A DNA stretch of 35,555 nt from Cryobacterium sp. Its GTDB lineage: Bacteria > Actinomycetota > Actinomycetes > Actinomycetales > Microbacteriaceae. The notes below the pieces were generated by a model. The model saw nothing but the letters and a program-made list of their open reading frames with translations. It was not told the DNA's origin and made no database searches. Position 1 is the stretch's first letter. Each line of letters opens with the position of its first letter. Both the position numbers and the translations under genes were made by a program. The stretch is from contig NZ_JAJAYI010000102.1 in assembly GCF_026786305.1 (NCBI RefSeq), positions 1 through 35,555 on the forward strand. The letters run 5' to 3'. This document shows positions 10,746-17,978 of this stretch, one piece after another.

Positions 10746-10749
<4 letters not shown>
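9070..10749 (+). CDS. CoA-disulfide/persulfide reductase fused to rhodanese
   Basis: Flavoprotein of 559 residues. The N-terminal part is a pyridine-nucleotide-disulfide reductase of the CoADR type: FAD loop GGVAGGMSAA, then the single catalytic cysteine in SFANCGLPYF (Cys42), a second dinucleotide loop VIGGGFIGLE near residue 160, and a dimerisation domain. The C-terminal rhodanese domain (about 455-545) has its active cysteine in VHCQVGQRGH (Cys511). Such fusions reduce CoA or protein persulfides and polysulfide with NAD(P)H. The GTG start at 9070 has GAGG upstream. The stop overlaps the next rhodanese gene (ATGA). With the following rhodanese and CstR-like genes it forms a reactive-sulfur operon. 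The cellular site is the cytoplasm; the physiological substrate is inferred. Confidence 0.92.
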
Positions 10750-11331
<582 letters not shown>

Positions 11332-11351
11332 CGGTTGTAGCTTGACCCCGC

Positions 11352-11376
11352 CTTCCGGGCCCGGGCCCGGAACGTG
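11352..11376. repeat. GGGCCC-rich intergenic repeat, short copy D
   Basis: CTTCCGGGCCCGGGCCCGGAA is a strong palindrome matching the outer part of copies A and B. It begins 20 bases after the stop of the CstR-like gene. It is followed directly by tandem TCGGA units (11377-11395). Confidence 0.55.
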
Positions 11377-11745
11377 TCGGATCGGATCGGATCGAGGCGC
11401 AGTGCGGGCCACTGCGATGCCCCGGGCCGCCACAACTCACCGCCGTGACAACTGCACTGCGGTGGTCGTTGGTGCGACGGCTGGGAGCGGCAGGAACCGC
11501 AGTCACGCCGGTGGGACAGACGCCGGTATCGGATGGCACGAGTTGCACGAGGCGGGCCGTGGCCACGGTGCCGGCGCACTCGTCGTCGTCTGGCCAGCCG
11601 GCTCAACGAGCTCCCCGCCGACGAAGCGTTCACTGGTTTCTGCGGCGAACACAACAAGGAACGAGCCAGTGAGTTCGCCGGCCAGTCGTGTGAGCGACTC
11701 ATCGGGGTGGCTCAGGCCGCAAAAGGCCGCGCGGGTTGGTCGTGA
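11377..11745. other. Gene-free region between cstR-like and arsC
   Basis: After the TCGGA tandem units, I find no frame with a convincing start, length and family match. One plus-strand frame ending just before 11745 contains the protein-like stretch RLNELPADEAFTGFCGEHN, which may be a worn coding remnant, but I cannot name it. The two flanking genes are convergent, so both transcripts end in this interval. Confidence 0.5.
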
Positions 11746-12150
11746 TCAGGCCTGAACGGGCAGAATCTCGGCGAGGAGCCGCTCGATGCGCGCCTTGATC
11801 TCATCGCGAATCGGGCGCACGCTCTCGATGCCCTGACCGGCCGGGTCGTCGAGCTGCCAGTCCTCGTAGCGCTTGCCGGGAAAGATCGGGCAGGCGTCGC
11901 CGCAGCCCATGGTGATCACGACGTCGGACTGCTTGACCGCCTCGGTCGTGAGAATCTTCGGTGAGTTACCCGTGATATCGATGCCCTCTTCGGCCATCGC
12001 GGCGATCGCGACCGGGTTGATGCGGTCTTTCGGTTCAGATCCGGCCGAGAACACGTCGACGCGACCCTGCGCCAGGGCGTTCAAAAATCCAGCGGCCATC
12101 TGCGAGCGCCCGGCGTTGTGCACGCAGACGAACAGTACCGAGGGTTTCAT
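11746..12150 (-). CDS. Arsenate reductase ArsC, LMW-phosphatase type
   Basis: Cytoplasmic enzyme of 134 residues that reduces arsenate to arsenite. The phosphatase-like loop is CVHNAGRS (Cys9, Arg14). Further cysteines lie in MGCGDACPIF (Cys83, Cys87), and the general acid motif is DDPAG (Asp101-Asp102). In actinobacteria this class is served by thioredoxin or by mycothiol/mycoredoxin; which one applies here is not decided by the sequence. It lies 25 bases downstream of acr3 on the same strand, so arsenite made here is exported by its neighbour. The ATG at 12148-12150 follows AAGAAGA. Confidence 0.94.
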   Translation of the reverse strand: MKPSVLFVCVHNAGRSQMAAGFLNALAQGRVDVFSAGSEPKDRINPVAIAAMAEEGIDITGNSPKILTTEAVKQSDVVITMGCGDACPIFPGKRYEDWQLDDPAGQGIESVRPIRDEIKARIERLLAEILPVQA

Positions 12151-12175
12151 GGAACTCTTCTTTCTTCAGGGTGGA

Positions 12176-13285
12176 CTAAACGAGTGTGCGAGCGGATGCC
12201 GCGGCCGGCGTCGGCGTGTCGGCCGCCGGCATCCGCTCGGGAAACAGGCGGGGTTTGAGCCAGAGAGCGACGTAGACGAGGGCGAGGAGGGCTGGAACCT
12301 CGATCAGCGGACCAACGATGCCGGCGAGGGCCTGACCGCTGAGTGCGCCGAAGGTTCCGATAGCGACTGCGATCGCGAGCTCAAAGTTGTTGCCGGCAGC
12401 CGTGAAGGCGAGCGTCGTGGTGCGCTCGTAGGTCATGCGCAGCAGGCGTCCGGTGAGAAATCCGCCCAGGAACATTAGAGCGAAATACAGAAGCATTGGC
12501 AGCGCGATGCGCGCGACATCGCCGGGGTGGTCGATGACCTGCTGGCCCTGCAGGGCGAACAACATGACGATCGTGAACAGCAGTCCCCAGAGCGCCAGCG
12601 GCCCGACCCGGGGCAGAAAACGCTCCTCGTACCAGTGGCGACCGCGTCGCGCCTCGCCGATGCGGCGGGACAGGTAGCCCGCGAGCAGAGGGATGCCGAG
12701 GAACACGAGCACACTCGCGGTGATCGCCCAGATCGAGAATTCGGCGCTCGTCGTCGACAGGCCGAGCCATCCCGGCAGCACTTGCAGGTAGAACCAGCCG
12801 AGCGCGCCAAAAGCGGCGACCTGAAAGACCGAGTTCACGGCCACCAGAAAGGCGGCGGCTTCACGGTCGCCGCAGGCGAGGTCGTTCCAGATCAGGACCA
12901 TGGCGATGCAGCGGGCGAGTCCGACGATGATGAGGCCGGTGCGGTATTCCGGCAGATCGGGCAGAAAGATCCAGGCCAGGGCGAACATCAGGGCCGGGCC
13001 GACAAGCCAGTTCAGTAGCAGGGAGGAGACCAGCAGGCGCGTGTCGCCGGCGACCGCACGGGCATCCGTGTAGCGAACCTTGGCGAGCACCGGATACATC
13101 ATGATGAGCAGTCCGATGGCGATGGGCACGCTGATCGACCCGATCGTGAACGCGTGCAGCAGGTCGCCGACGGCGGGAACGGACACGGCCAGAATCAGCC
13201 CGAGGCCCATGGCGGTGAGGATCCAGACTGGCAGTAGCCGGTCCATCGCGCCGAGCCGACTGGGGGTGGACGCCGTGGTGCTCAC
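12176..13285 (-). CDS. Arsenite efflux permease Acr3
   Basis: Ten-helix membrane carrier of the ACR3 family, 369 residues, exporting arsenite. The conserved cysteine of transmembrane helix 4 is present in GLARCIAMVLIWNDLACGD (Cys126), and LIEVPALLALVY near the C-terminus matches the family's conserved glutamate region. The GTG start at 13283-13285 follows TTGGAGA, though the spacing is short; an internal ATG at 13246 is the alternative and would give 356 residues. The gene is divergent from arsR across a promoter region carrying two ArsR-like sites, and it is followed by arsC, giving an arsenic operon acr3-arsC. Confidence 0.93.
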   Translation of the reverse strand: MSTTASTPSRLGAMDRLLPVWILTAMGLGLILAVSVPAVGDLLHAFTIGSISVPIAIGLLIMMYPVLAKVRYTDARAVAGDTRLLVSSLLLNWLVGPALMFALAWIFLPDLPEYRTGLIIVGLARCIAMVLIWNDLACGDREAAAFLVAVNSVFQVAAFGALGWFYLQVLPGWLGLSTTSAEFSIWAITASVLVFLGIPLLAGYLSRRIGEARRGRHWYEERFLPRVGPLALWGLLFTIVMLFALQGQQVIDHPGDVARIALPMLLYFALMFLGGFLTGRLLRMTYERTTTLAFTAAGNNFELAIAVAIGTFGALSGQALAGIVGPLIEVPALLALVYVALWLKPRLFPERMPAADTPTPAAASARTLV

Positions 13286-13334
13286 AAATCTCCAAGTGGT
13301 TGTGACAGCGGGGGTTCCATCGAAGCGCGGTAAC

Positions 13335-13385
13335 ATTGATCGTTGTCGATGCCTACGCTAGAACAATATATCGACCAATGTCAAT
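13335..13385. promoter_or_regulatory. Paired ArsR-like operator in the acr3/arsR divergent promoter
   Basis: Two copies of a 17-base element face each other: ATTGATCGTTGTCGATG (13335-13351) and, on the other strand, ATTGACATTGGTCGATA (13369-13385). They agree at 12 of 17 positions, and the outer parts form an inverted repeat. One copy lies toward each divergent gene, which fits ArsR control of both acr3-arsC and arsR. The region is clearly AT-richer than its surroundings. Confidence 0.7.
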
Positions 13386-13404
13386 CTAAGGAGACCGTGT
13401 TCAG

Positions 13405-13782
13405 ATGACGTTTACCCGCACGCTTCTGCTGACCGACATTTCTCCTCCTGTTGCAGCAGCGGATGCCGCAGCCTGCTCTTCTCCGCTGGCCCGCGAGGCG
13501 ATCGGCTCCCTGCACGCCGAGACTCTCGCCCGCTCCCTCAAGGCCCTCGCCGACCCGGCCCGATTGCGCATCATCTCCATCGTGGCCGCACACGCCGACC
13601 AGGAGGCCTGCGTCTGCGACCTGACCGGCCAACTCACGCTGAGCCAGCCGACGATCTCGCACCATCTCAAGGTGCTCGTGGAGGCGGGCTTTCTGGCCCG
13701 CGCCAAACGCGGCACCTGGTCGTACTACAGCCTCGTGCCCGGCTCGATCGACTCCGTCGCCGGGGTGCTCGCCGCCGTCTGA
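13405..13782 (+). CDS. Arsenic-responsive repressor ArsR
   Basis: Winged-helix ArsR/SmtB-family repressor of 125 residues. The arsenite site motif is ACVCDLTG (Cys69, Cys71) at the start of the DNA-binding region; the recognition helix follows in LSQPTISHHLKVLVEAG, and the wing includes AKRGTWSYY. Arsenite binding to the cysteines releases DNA in this family. An extra N-terminal segment of about 35 residues, with one more cysteine (Cys24), precedes the core and could supply a further ligand. The gene is divergent from acr3-arsC. AAGGAG lies upstream of the ATG at 13405, at the long end of normal spacing. Confidence 0.93.
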   Translation: MTFTRTLLLTDISPPVAAADAAACSSPLAREAIGSLHAETLARSLKALADPARLRIISIVAAHADQEACVCDLTGQLTLSQPTISHHLKVLVEAGFLARAKRGTWSYYSLVPGSIDSVAGVLAAV

Positions 13783-13831
13783 CGCTGCCAGGGGCTGCGT
13801 TCGAACTCCTCGACCAGTTCAGCACCGCTCA

Positions 13832-13858
13832 GGCCAGAACGGCCCTATCCGTTCGGCC
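13832..13858. promoter_or_regulatory. Inverted repeat upstream of the single-domain USP gene
   Basis: The arms GGCC and AACGG (13838-13842) mirror CCGTT (13849-13853) and GGCC around a six-base centre, CCCTAT. It lies about 52-78 bases before the GTG of the stress protein, a position suited to an operator. It does not fit the DevR-like box and I do not know its reader. Confidence 0.4.
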
Positions 13859-13909
13859 GGAATGCGGCCAAGCTGATAACGGAGCAGTCGAGGCGACAAG
13901 GAGTTATTC

Positions 13910-14410
13910 GTGAGCACGTACGTGATCGTTGGAGTGACATCGGGCCAGCCCGACGCTGTCGTGCTGGCGGCCGCATCCTTTGCGGTCCAGTTTCACGCCG
14001 AACTCATCTGTACCACGGTCGAGCCGGGTAGATATGTCGTTGATGAGTTCGCCGACGGCAGCATCGTATCGCTGCCGGTCGACCCCGACCTGCTCGACCT
14101 CGATGAGAAGAGCTTTCCGGTCGCTCTGAGAACCCACCTGGCGACCCTGCTCGACGGTCGCAATCTGGAATGGTCGACCCGCGCCGTGGCGGGCGACCCC
14201 GCCCGCGCCCTCGCCCACCTCGCCGACACGCTCAGCGCCGCGATGATCGTGGTTGGCACCCGCGAGCGGGGCGTGCGGGCCAGCGTGCAGGAGTTCTTCG
14301 GCGGCTCCGTGGCGGTACACCTGGCGCACCGGCAGCACCGCCCGGTCGTGGTCATCCCGTTGGCACCGGTCGCCTTCCGCGATGAACTGCCGTGGGAATC
14401 CACCGACTAG
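13910..14410 (+). CDS. Universal stress protein, single domain
   Basis: Single-domain UspA-like protein of 166 residues, beginning STYVIVGVTSGQPDA and ending with the nucleotide-binding type loop VVGTRERGVRASVQEFFGGS and VVVIPLAP. The N-terminal aspartate common in ATP-binding USPs (VGVDGS) is replaced by VGVTSG, so nucleotide binding is uncertain. The GTG start has AAGGAG seven bases upstream. It stands alone between arsR and the fluoride riboswitch, and its stop is about 20 bases before the riboswitch. It may share a transcript with crcB if read-through occurs. Confidence 0.88.
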   Translation: MSTYVIVGVTSGQPDAVVLAAASFAVQFHAELICTTVEPGRYVVDEFADGSIVSLPVDPDLLDLDEKSFPVALRTHLATLLDGRNLEWSTRAVAGDPARALAHLADTLSAAMIVVGTRERGVRASVQEFFGGSVAVHLAHRQHRPVVVIPLAPVAFRDELPWESTD

Positions 14411-14425
14411 GAGCGTGTATTCTGG

Positions 14426-14488
14426 CCACGGCGATGGATCCCGCCGGAGCATCCGCTCAAATTGACAGGGCTGATCGTTCCTACTGAT
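14426..14488 (+). promoter_or_regulatory. Fluoride riboswitch (crcB motif)
   Basis: The core GGCGATGGATCCCGCC (14430-14445) and the downstream conserved segment CTGATCGTTCCTAC (14471-14484) match the two conserved blocks of the crcB RNA motif. The motif binds fluoride and turns on expression in known cases. It lies 61-120 bases upstream of the first crcB gene. The call rests on motif recall and context; a covariance-model search would settle it. Confidence 0.8.
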
Positions 14489-14548
14489 TGCGACGGAACC
14501 AGCGATCGACCGGGTAGGTGAACCATCGACACGATCACGCCGCGCGCC

Positions 14549-15001
14549 GTGCACCTGCAATGGCGCTACCTCGGCCTCGTCTTTCTGGGTGGAACCGTGG
14601 GCACCGCCCTTCGCGAAGCGCTCGGGCTCGCGCTGCCGCCGGTCGATCTCACCATGGATGCCGGCCTGCCGCTGACCACCCTCGGTATCAATCTGCTCGG
14701 CGCCCTGCTGCTCGGGCTGCTGCTGGAAGCACTCGTTCGCCGCGGGCACGATGCCGGCCGCCGCCGCACCCTGCGCCTGCTGCTCGGCACCGGACTGCTC
14801 GGCGGATTCACGACCTACAGCGCCCTCGCGATCGACAGCGCCCTGCTACTGCGGGACGGCGCCGTTGGGATTGCCCTTGCCTATGCGCTCGGCACGGTTC
14901 TGCTCGGTGGCCTCGCTACCTGGCTGGGCATCGTGATCGGCGCGGCGCTGCACCAACGCAGGCGCGATGGCCAGGCACCCGCTGCGGGGGAGGATGGATG
15001 A
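14549..15001 (+). CDS. Fluoride channel FluC/CrcB, first subunit
   Basis: Small four-helix fluoride channel of 150 residues. Family marks are GGTVGTALREALG in helix 1, GINLLGALLLGLL in helix 2 and GLLGGFTTYSALA in helix 3. Many Gram-positive bacteria carry two crcB genes whose products pair in opposite orientation. The start is not clear: GTG at 14549 has no good ribosome site, while a better Shine-Dalgarno (GTAGGTGA) precedes an in-frame ATC at 14525, which would add eight residues. The gene is preceded by a fluoride riboswitch, and its stop overlaps the second crcB (ATGA). It sits in the membrane and lets fluoride leave the cytoplasm. Confidence 0.9.
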   Translation: MHLQWRYLGLVFLGGTVGTALREALGLALPPVDLTMDAGLPLTTLGINLLGALLLGLLLEALVRRGHDAGRRRTLRLLLGTGLLGGFTTYSALAIDSALLLRDGAVGIALAYALGTVLLGGLATWLGIVIGAALHQRRRDGQAPAAGEDG

Positions 15002-15378
15002 CCCCACTCCTGGTCCTGACAATCGCCGTCGCTGGCGGCGTGGGCGCGGCCGCGCGCCTCTATCTCGACGGCCTCGTGCGCTCCCGCCTCGGCGGCGCGT
15101 TCCCGTTTGGCACCACGATCATCAACGTGAGTGGCTCGTTGCTGCTCGGCCTCGTCACCGGCCTCGCCCTGAATCACCTGCTCGCGCCGGAGTGGGGTCT
15201 CGTGCTCGGCGTCGGCCTGCTCGGCGGCTACACGACGTTCAGCACGGCCAGTTTTGAGACCGTGCGGCTGGCCCAGGCCCACCGTTATCTGGCCGCGCTG
15301 GCCAACGGAATGGGCATGCTCGGGGCATCCGTTGCCGCCGCCGCACTCGGTCTCTGGGTCGGGCTCGCGCTGGGCTAG
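14998..15378 (+). CDS. Fluoride channel FluC/CrcB, second subunit
   Basis: Four-helix fluoride channel of 126 residues, the usual family length. Marks are GGVGAAARLYLDGLV in helix 1, TTIINVSGSLLLGL in helix 2 and GLLGGYTTFSTASFE in helix 3. It overlaps the first crcB by four bases, so the two are translationally coupled and probably form a heterodimer of opposite topology, as known for paired FluC proteins. It is controlled by the same riboswitch. Repeat copy B begins immediately after its stop. Confidence 0.92.
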   Translation: MTPLLVLTIAVAGGVGAAARLYLDGLVRSRLGGAFPFGTTIINVSGSLLLGLVTGLALNHLLAPEWGLVLGVGLLGGYTTFSTASFETVRLAQAHRYLAALANGMGMLGASVAAAALGLWVGLALG

Positions 15379-15445
15379 CGTTCCCGGGCCCATGGTGCGA
15401 CCGCGTGCCCATAATCTTACCCGGGCCCGCGTTCCGGGCCCGGAA
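15379..15445. repeat. GGGCCC-rich intergenic repeat, copy B
   Basis: Read on the minus strand this begins TTCCGGGCCCGGAACGCGGG, as in copy A, continues with TGGGCACGCGG and ends with ATGGGCCCGGGAACG. It fills the short gap between the convergent crcB2 and CHY zinc-finger genes. Its nested palindromes could fold into a hairpin on either strand, suiting a bidirectional terminator. Confidence 0.75.
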
Positions 15446-15468
15446 TGACAGGTGGGGCAAGGATCTCG

Positions 15469-15891
15469 CTACGGCTCGTCGAAGTAGAGGTGCGCGTGCA
15501 GGCGGCAGCCGGGATTGAACTCGGCGGTGCAGCGCGGGCAGCGATCCGCCCGGCGATACTCCGTGATGCTGAGCTCACGATGGCAGGCGCCGCACAGAAT
15601 TGCGAGCTCCGACCACTGCGCCAGCGGCCACCGCCGCGTTGCGTGGGGGGTGGGTTCGAGCCGCACGGCCTCGTCGTGGCATCGCGAGCAGGGGTAGTAC
15701 CGCAGGCAGCAGGCGAATTTGATCGCCACGATGTCGCGTTCCGAGTGAAAGTGGATGCACCGGGTCGACGCATCGAGAACCGCCCCGAATACGGTCGGCG
15801 CGGCACCCGCCGCAGAGGGGGCCGCGCCGTCGTGCGCACTCATCGGGCTTTCATCGCGCTCATGTGGCGAGCGTTCGTCGGGCATACTCAT
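15469..15891 (-). CDS. CHY zinc-finger protein
   Basis: Protein of 140 residues with a CHY-type zinc finger. The hallmark segment is RCIHFHSERDIVAIKFACC, followed by YYPCSRCHDE, then C-G-A-C-H (100-104) and CPRCTAEFNPGC (118-129), which together supply three zinc sites. The first 35 or so residues are low in structure. The eukaryotic relative is the ubiquitin ligase Pirh2; the bacterial role is unknown. Starts at 15891, 15885 and 15843 are possible, none with a strong ribosome site. It follows the DsbA-like gene on the same strand after a 24-base gap and is probably co-transcribed with it. Confidence 0.85.
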   Translation of the reverse strand: MSMPDERSPHERDESPMSAHDGAAPSAAGAAPTVFGAVLDASTRCIHFHSERDIVAIKFACCLRYYPCSRCHDEAVRLEPTPHATRRWPLAQWSELAILCGACHRELSITEYRRADRCPRCTAEFNPGCRLHAHLYFDEP

Positions 15892-15915
15892 CGGGCTTCG
15901 TACGAGTGGGCGGTG

Positions 15916-16803
15916 TTACTCGCCCGCTCCGGCAGCCGCGGTCATCTGGGCGGTGACGAAGGCTTCGAAGGCGGCAGCGTCGGTGAAGGCGCCGGTGTAG
16001 CTCACGCCGTTCACCAGCACTGTGGGCGTTCCCGTGACTTTTTCAACGTCGGAGTTGGGAATCGGTCCAGCGATCGCGCGTTGGGTCGACGCGGCGACCC
16101 AACCGGAATACGTCTGATCGGTGATGCAGCTGGCGACAGCGGTGGAGGTCACCCCGGCTCCCGCCACGAGGCTCGTCAGCTGAGCATCCGTCTTACCGTT
16201 CGAATTCTCGGTGGGCTGGTCGGCGAACATTGCCGTATTGAAGGCGAGAAAGTTGTTGGGGTCGTCGTTTGCCACGCAGGCGGCTGCGTTTGCGGCTCGG
16301 GTGGCGTACTTGGTGCCCGACGACAGCCGGTCGAGAATCGAGATCGGGTGGATCTCGACCGTCGCGTTGCCGGCGGTGACCCAGTTGGTGATCTGCTCAC
16401 CGTTGGTGGTTTCGAAGTTGCCACAGATCGGGCAGAGGTAGTCGACGTACATCACGATATTGGCCGTGTTGGTCAGGGCAGTCTGGTCGGTGGCGATGGG
16501 ATCGGCGTCGGCGGCGAGGGCGACCGTCGTGTCGGCGGAGACCGTGGTTCCGTCGCTGCCGAGCAGAATGCCGTCGCTGGCCATATTGGCCGGGCCCGGC
16601 GCCGCCGGAGCAGTGACGTTGTTCACGATAACGAGGGTCACGATGGCGACCACGGCGAGCAGGCCAACACCGATGCCGCCGCGCAGAAAGAGGCGACGGC
16701 GTTTGTCCCGCTTGACCTGTTCGGCGCGCATCAGCCGCGCGTGTTCGCGGGCCTCCTCGCGGCGATCTTTCTTGGGAGAGCGGGCCGGGCCGGAAGTGCT
16801 CAT
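15916..16803 (-). CDS. Membrane-anchored DsbA-family thioredoxin-like protein
   Basis: Protein of 295 residues. A basic cytoplasmic N-terminus (about 1-38, rich in Arg and Lys) is followed by one membrane helix (about 39-61), then an extracytoplasmic DsbA/thioredoxin-4 domain. The active site is YLCPICGNF (Cys124, Cys127); the cis-proline region is VTGTPTVLVNG. Two other cysteines (AAACVAN and ASCITDQ) could form a structural disulfide. The family oxidises or isomerises disulfides outside the membrane. The ATG at 16801-16803 was chosen because GGTGA lies eight bases before it; an ATG five codons upstream is possible. The CHY zinc-finger gene lies downstream. Confidence 0.88.
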   Translation of the reverse strand: MSTSGPARSPKKDRREEAREHARLMRAEQVKRDKRRRLFLRGGIGVGLLAVVAIVTLVIVNNVTAPAAPGPANMASDGILLGSDGTTVSADTTVALAADADPIATDQTALTNTANIVMYVDYLCPICGNFETTNGEQITNWVTAGNATVEIHPISILDRLSSGTKYATRAANAAACVANDDPNNFLAFNTAMFADQPTENSNGKTDAQLTSLVAGAGVTSTAVASCITDQTYSGWVAASTQRAIAGPIPNSDVEKVTGTPTVLVNGVSYTGAFTDAAAFEAFVTAQMTAAAGAGE

Positions 16804-17129
16804 GCGGTAGTTCACCATTCATTCGTCGCTGCGCTGCCGGAGCAGCCGTTGCCTACGAGGCTAGTGGGCTGGCCTCACGGTCCGGTTCACGCCGGCCGGG
16901 AGGCGTCTGGGAGGCGACTGGGAGCCGACCAGAAGGCGGCTGGTAGAGCACCCGGGGGGTGCGCCACCTCGGGGACGTGGCCAATTCAGGAAAAGGCCGG
17001 CCGGCAGCATCCGGTGCCCGGGCAGACCGCGGATGCCGGCATGCCGGATCCAGATTTTCTGAATTCGCCACGGGGCACCGACCAGCCGGTCCACGCCGTA
17101 TTCAACAGGTAGATCGGCTGGTGGACGCC
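16804..17129. other. Gene-free region with hairpins and short repeats
   Basis: No convincing gene. It holds four degenerate 11-base units of the GGGAGGCGACT type (16898-16941), a long inverted repeat (16977-17071, listed separately), and the stem ACCAGCCG/CGGCTGGT (17081-17088 and 17115-17122). The last lies just beyond the stop of the minus-strand SDR gene and may help end that transcript. The promoter of the DsbA-like gene must lie at the low-coordinate end. Confidence 0.6.
16977..17071. repeat. Long imperfect inverted repeat
   Basis: The left arm GTGGCCAATTCAGGAAAA (16977-16994) pairs with TTTTCTGAATTCGCCAC (17055-17071), with one mismatch and one bulge. Inside, GGCCGGCCGGCAGCATCCGG pairs partly with GGATCCGGCATGCCGGCATC. 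It could be a terminator of the SDR/aldo-keto reductase operon or the scar of a small mobile element; no transposase is near. Confidence 0.65.
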
Positions 17130-17975
17130 CTACACGTGGTCGCGCCAGCTGTGCTCGGGTGCGAAGCCGAGCACGCGGCGGGCCTTCTCAATGCCGAGCA
17201 GCGTCTCGTGCTCGCGCACGACTCGTGTGAACGCGACGTCGGGAAAGACACTGGCGGCCAATTCCGCGCTGGGGCGACTCGAGACGGTATCGGCGGCGGC
17301 AATGATGAACCGGTCGAAGCCGGGGCCGGCCACCTCGAGCGCGCGCGCCACGGCCTGTGCGCCGTCGCGGCCGTCGATGTAACCCCACAGGTTCCACTTG
17401 CGAGTGAGCGGATCGGTGTCGTAGCCGGGAAAGGCCGCATAGTCGGCCGGGTCCATCACGTTGGAGAAGCGCAGGGCGGTGATGCTCAACCCCGGATCCC
17501 AGCGCACCAGCTCGATCGCCATCTGCTCCTCGAGGTGCTTCACCAGAGAGTAGGTACTCTCCGGTCGTGCTGCGTAATCCTCATCGACCGGCAGGTAGGG
17601 CGGATCGGTGTCAAACGGCAGTCCGAGCACCGTCTCGCTCGACGCGTAAACGATGCGGGTGATGCCAGCGCGCCGGGCGGCCTGGAACACGTTGTAGGTG
17701 GAGAGCATGTTGTTGTGGAAAGTGGCGACATCGGGGCGGATGCCCGGGGCCGGGATCGCGCCCAGATGCACGACCGCGTCGAACCCGTCGGCCGTGTCAT
17801 CGACCCCCTGGAAGGCATCCGCCACCTCGCCGTAGTCGCGCAGGTTGATGTTCAGGAACCCGGGGCCGCGGGTGCCGGCCTGGTCCAGGTTCATGACCGT
17901 GTGGCCCTCGGCGCGCAGCCGGGTGACGACGGTGCGACCGAGCTTGCCGCTGCCGCCGGTGACGATGACGCGCAC
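17130..17975 (-). CDS. NAD-dependent epimerase/dehydratase (extended SDR)
   Basis: Rossmann-fold sugar-nucleotide-type oxidoreductase of 281 residues. It has TGGSGKLG at residues 6-13, the catalytic Y-x3-K as Tyr142 and Lys146 (STYSLVKHLEE), and the catalytic serine region YASSETV (about 110-116). Acidic and basic residues after the second strand (NLDQAGTRG) favour NAD. The substrate is not visible; many relatives act on UDP-sugars or related carbohydrates. The GTG start lies three bases after the stop of the aldo/keto reductase gene, with its ribosome site inside that gene, so the two form a tight operon. Confidence 0.88.
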   Translation of the reverse strand: MRVIVTGGSGKLGRTVVTRLRAEGHTVMNLDQAGTRGPGFLNINLRDYGEVADAFQGVDDTADGFDAVVHLGAIPAPGIRPDVATFHNNMLSTYNVFQAARRAGITRIVYASSETVLGLPFDTDPPYLPVDEDYAARPESTYSLVKHLEEQMAIELVRWDPGLSITALRFSNVMDPADYAAFPGYDTDPLTRKWNLWGYIDGRDGAQAVARALEVAGPGFDRFIIAAADTVSSRPSAELAASVFPDVAFTRVVREHETLLGIEKARRVLGFAPEHSWRDHV

Positions 17976-17978
17976 GCC

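Noticed and set aside
11533-11745. A 70-codon plus-strand gene before arsC
   Set aside because: No ribosome site, no recognised family, and the first half is Arg-rich GC-type translation; kept only as a possible remnant.
16898-16941. Four 11-base tandem units as a CRISPR-like or iteron array
   Set aside because: Units are short, degenerate and without spacers; too few for iterons and not near a replication gene.
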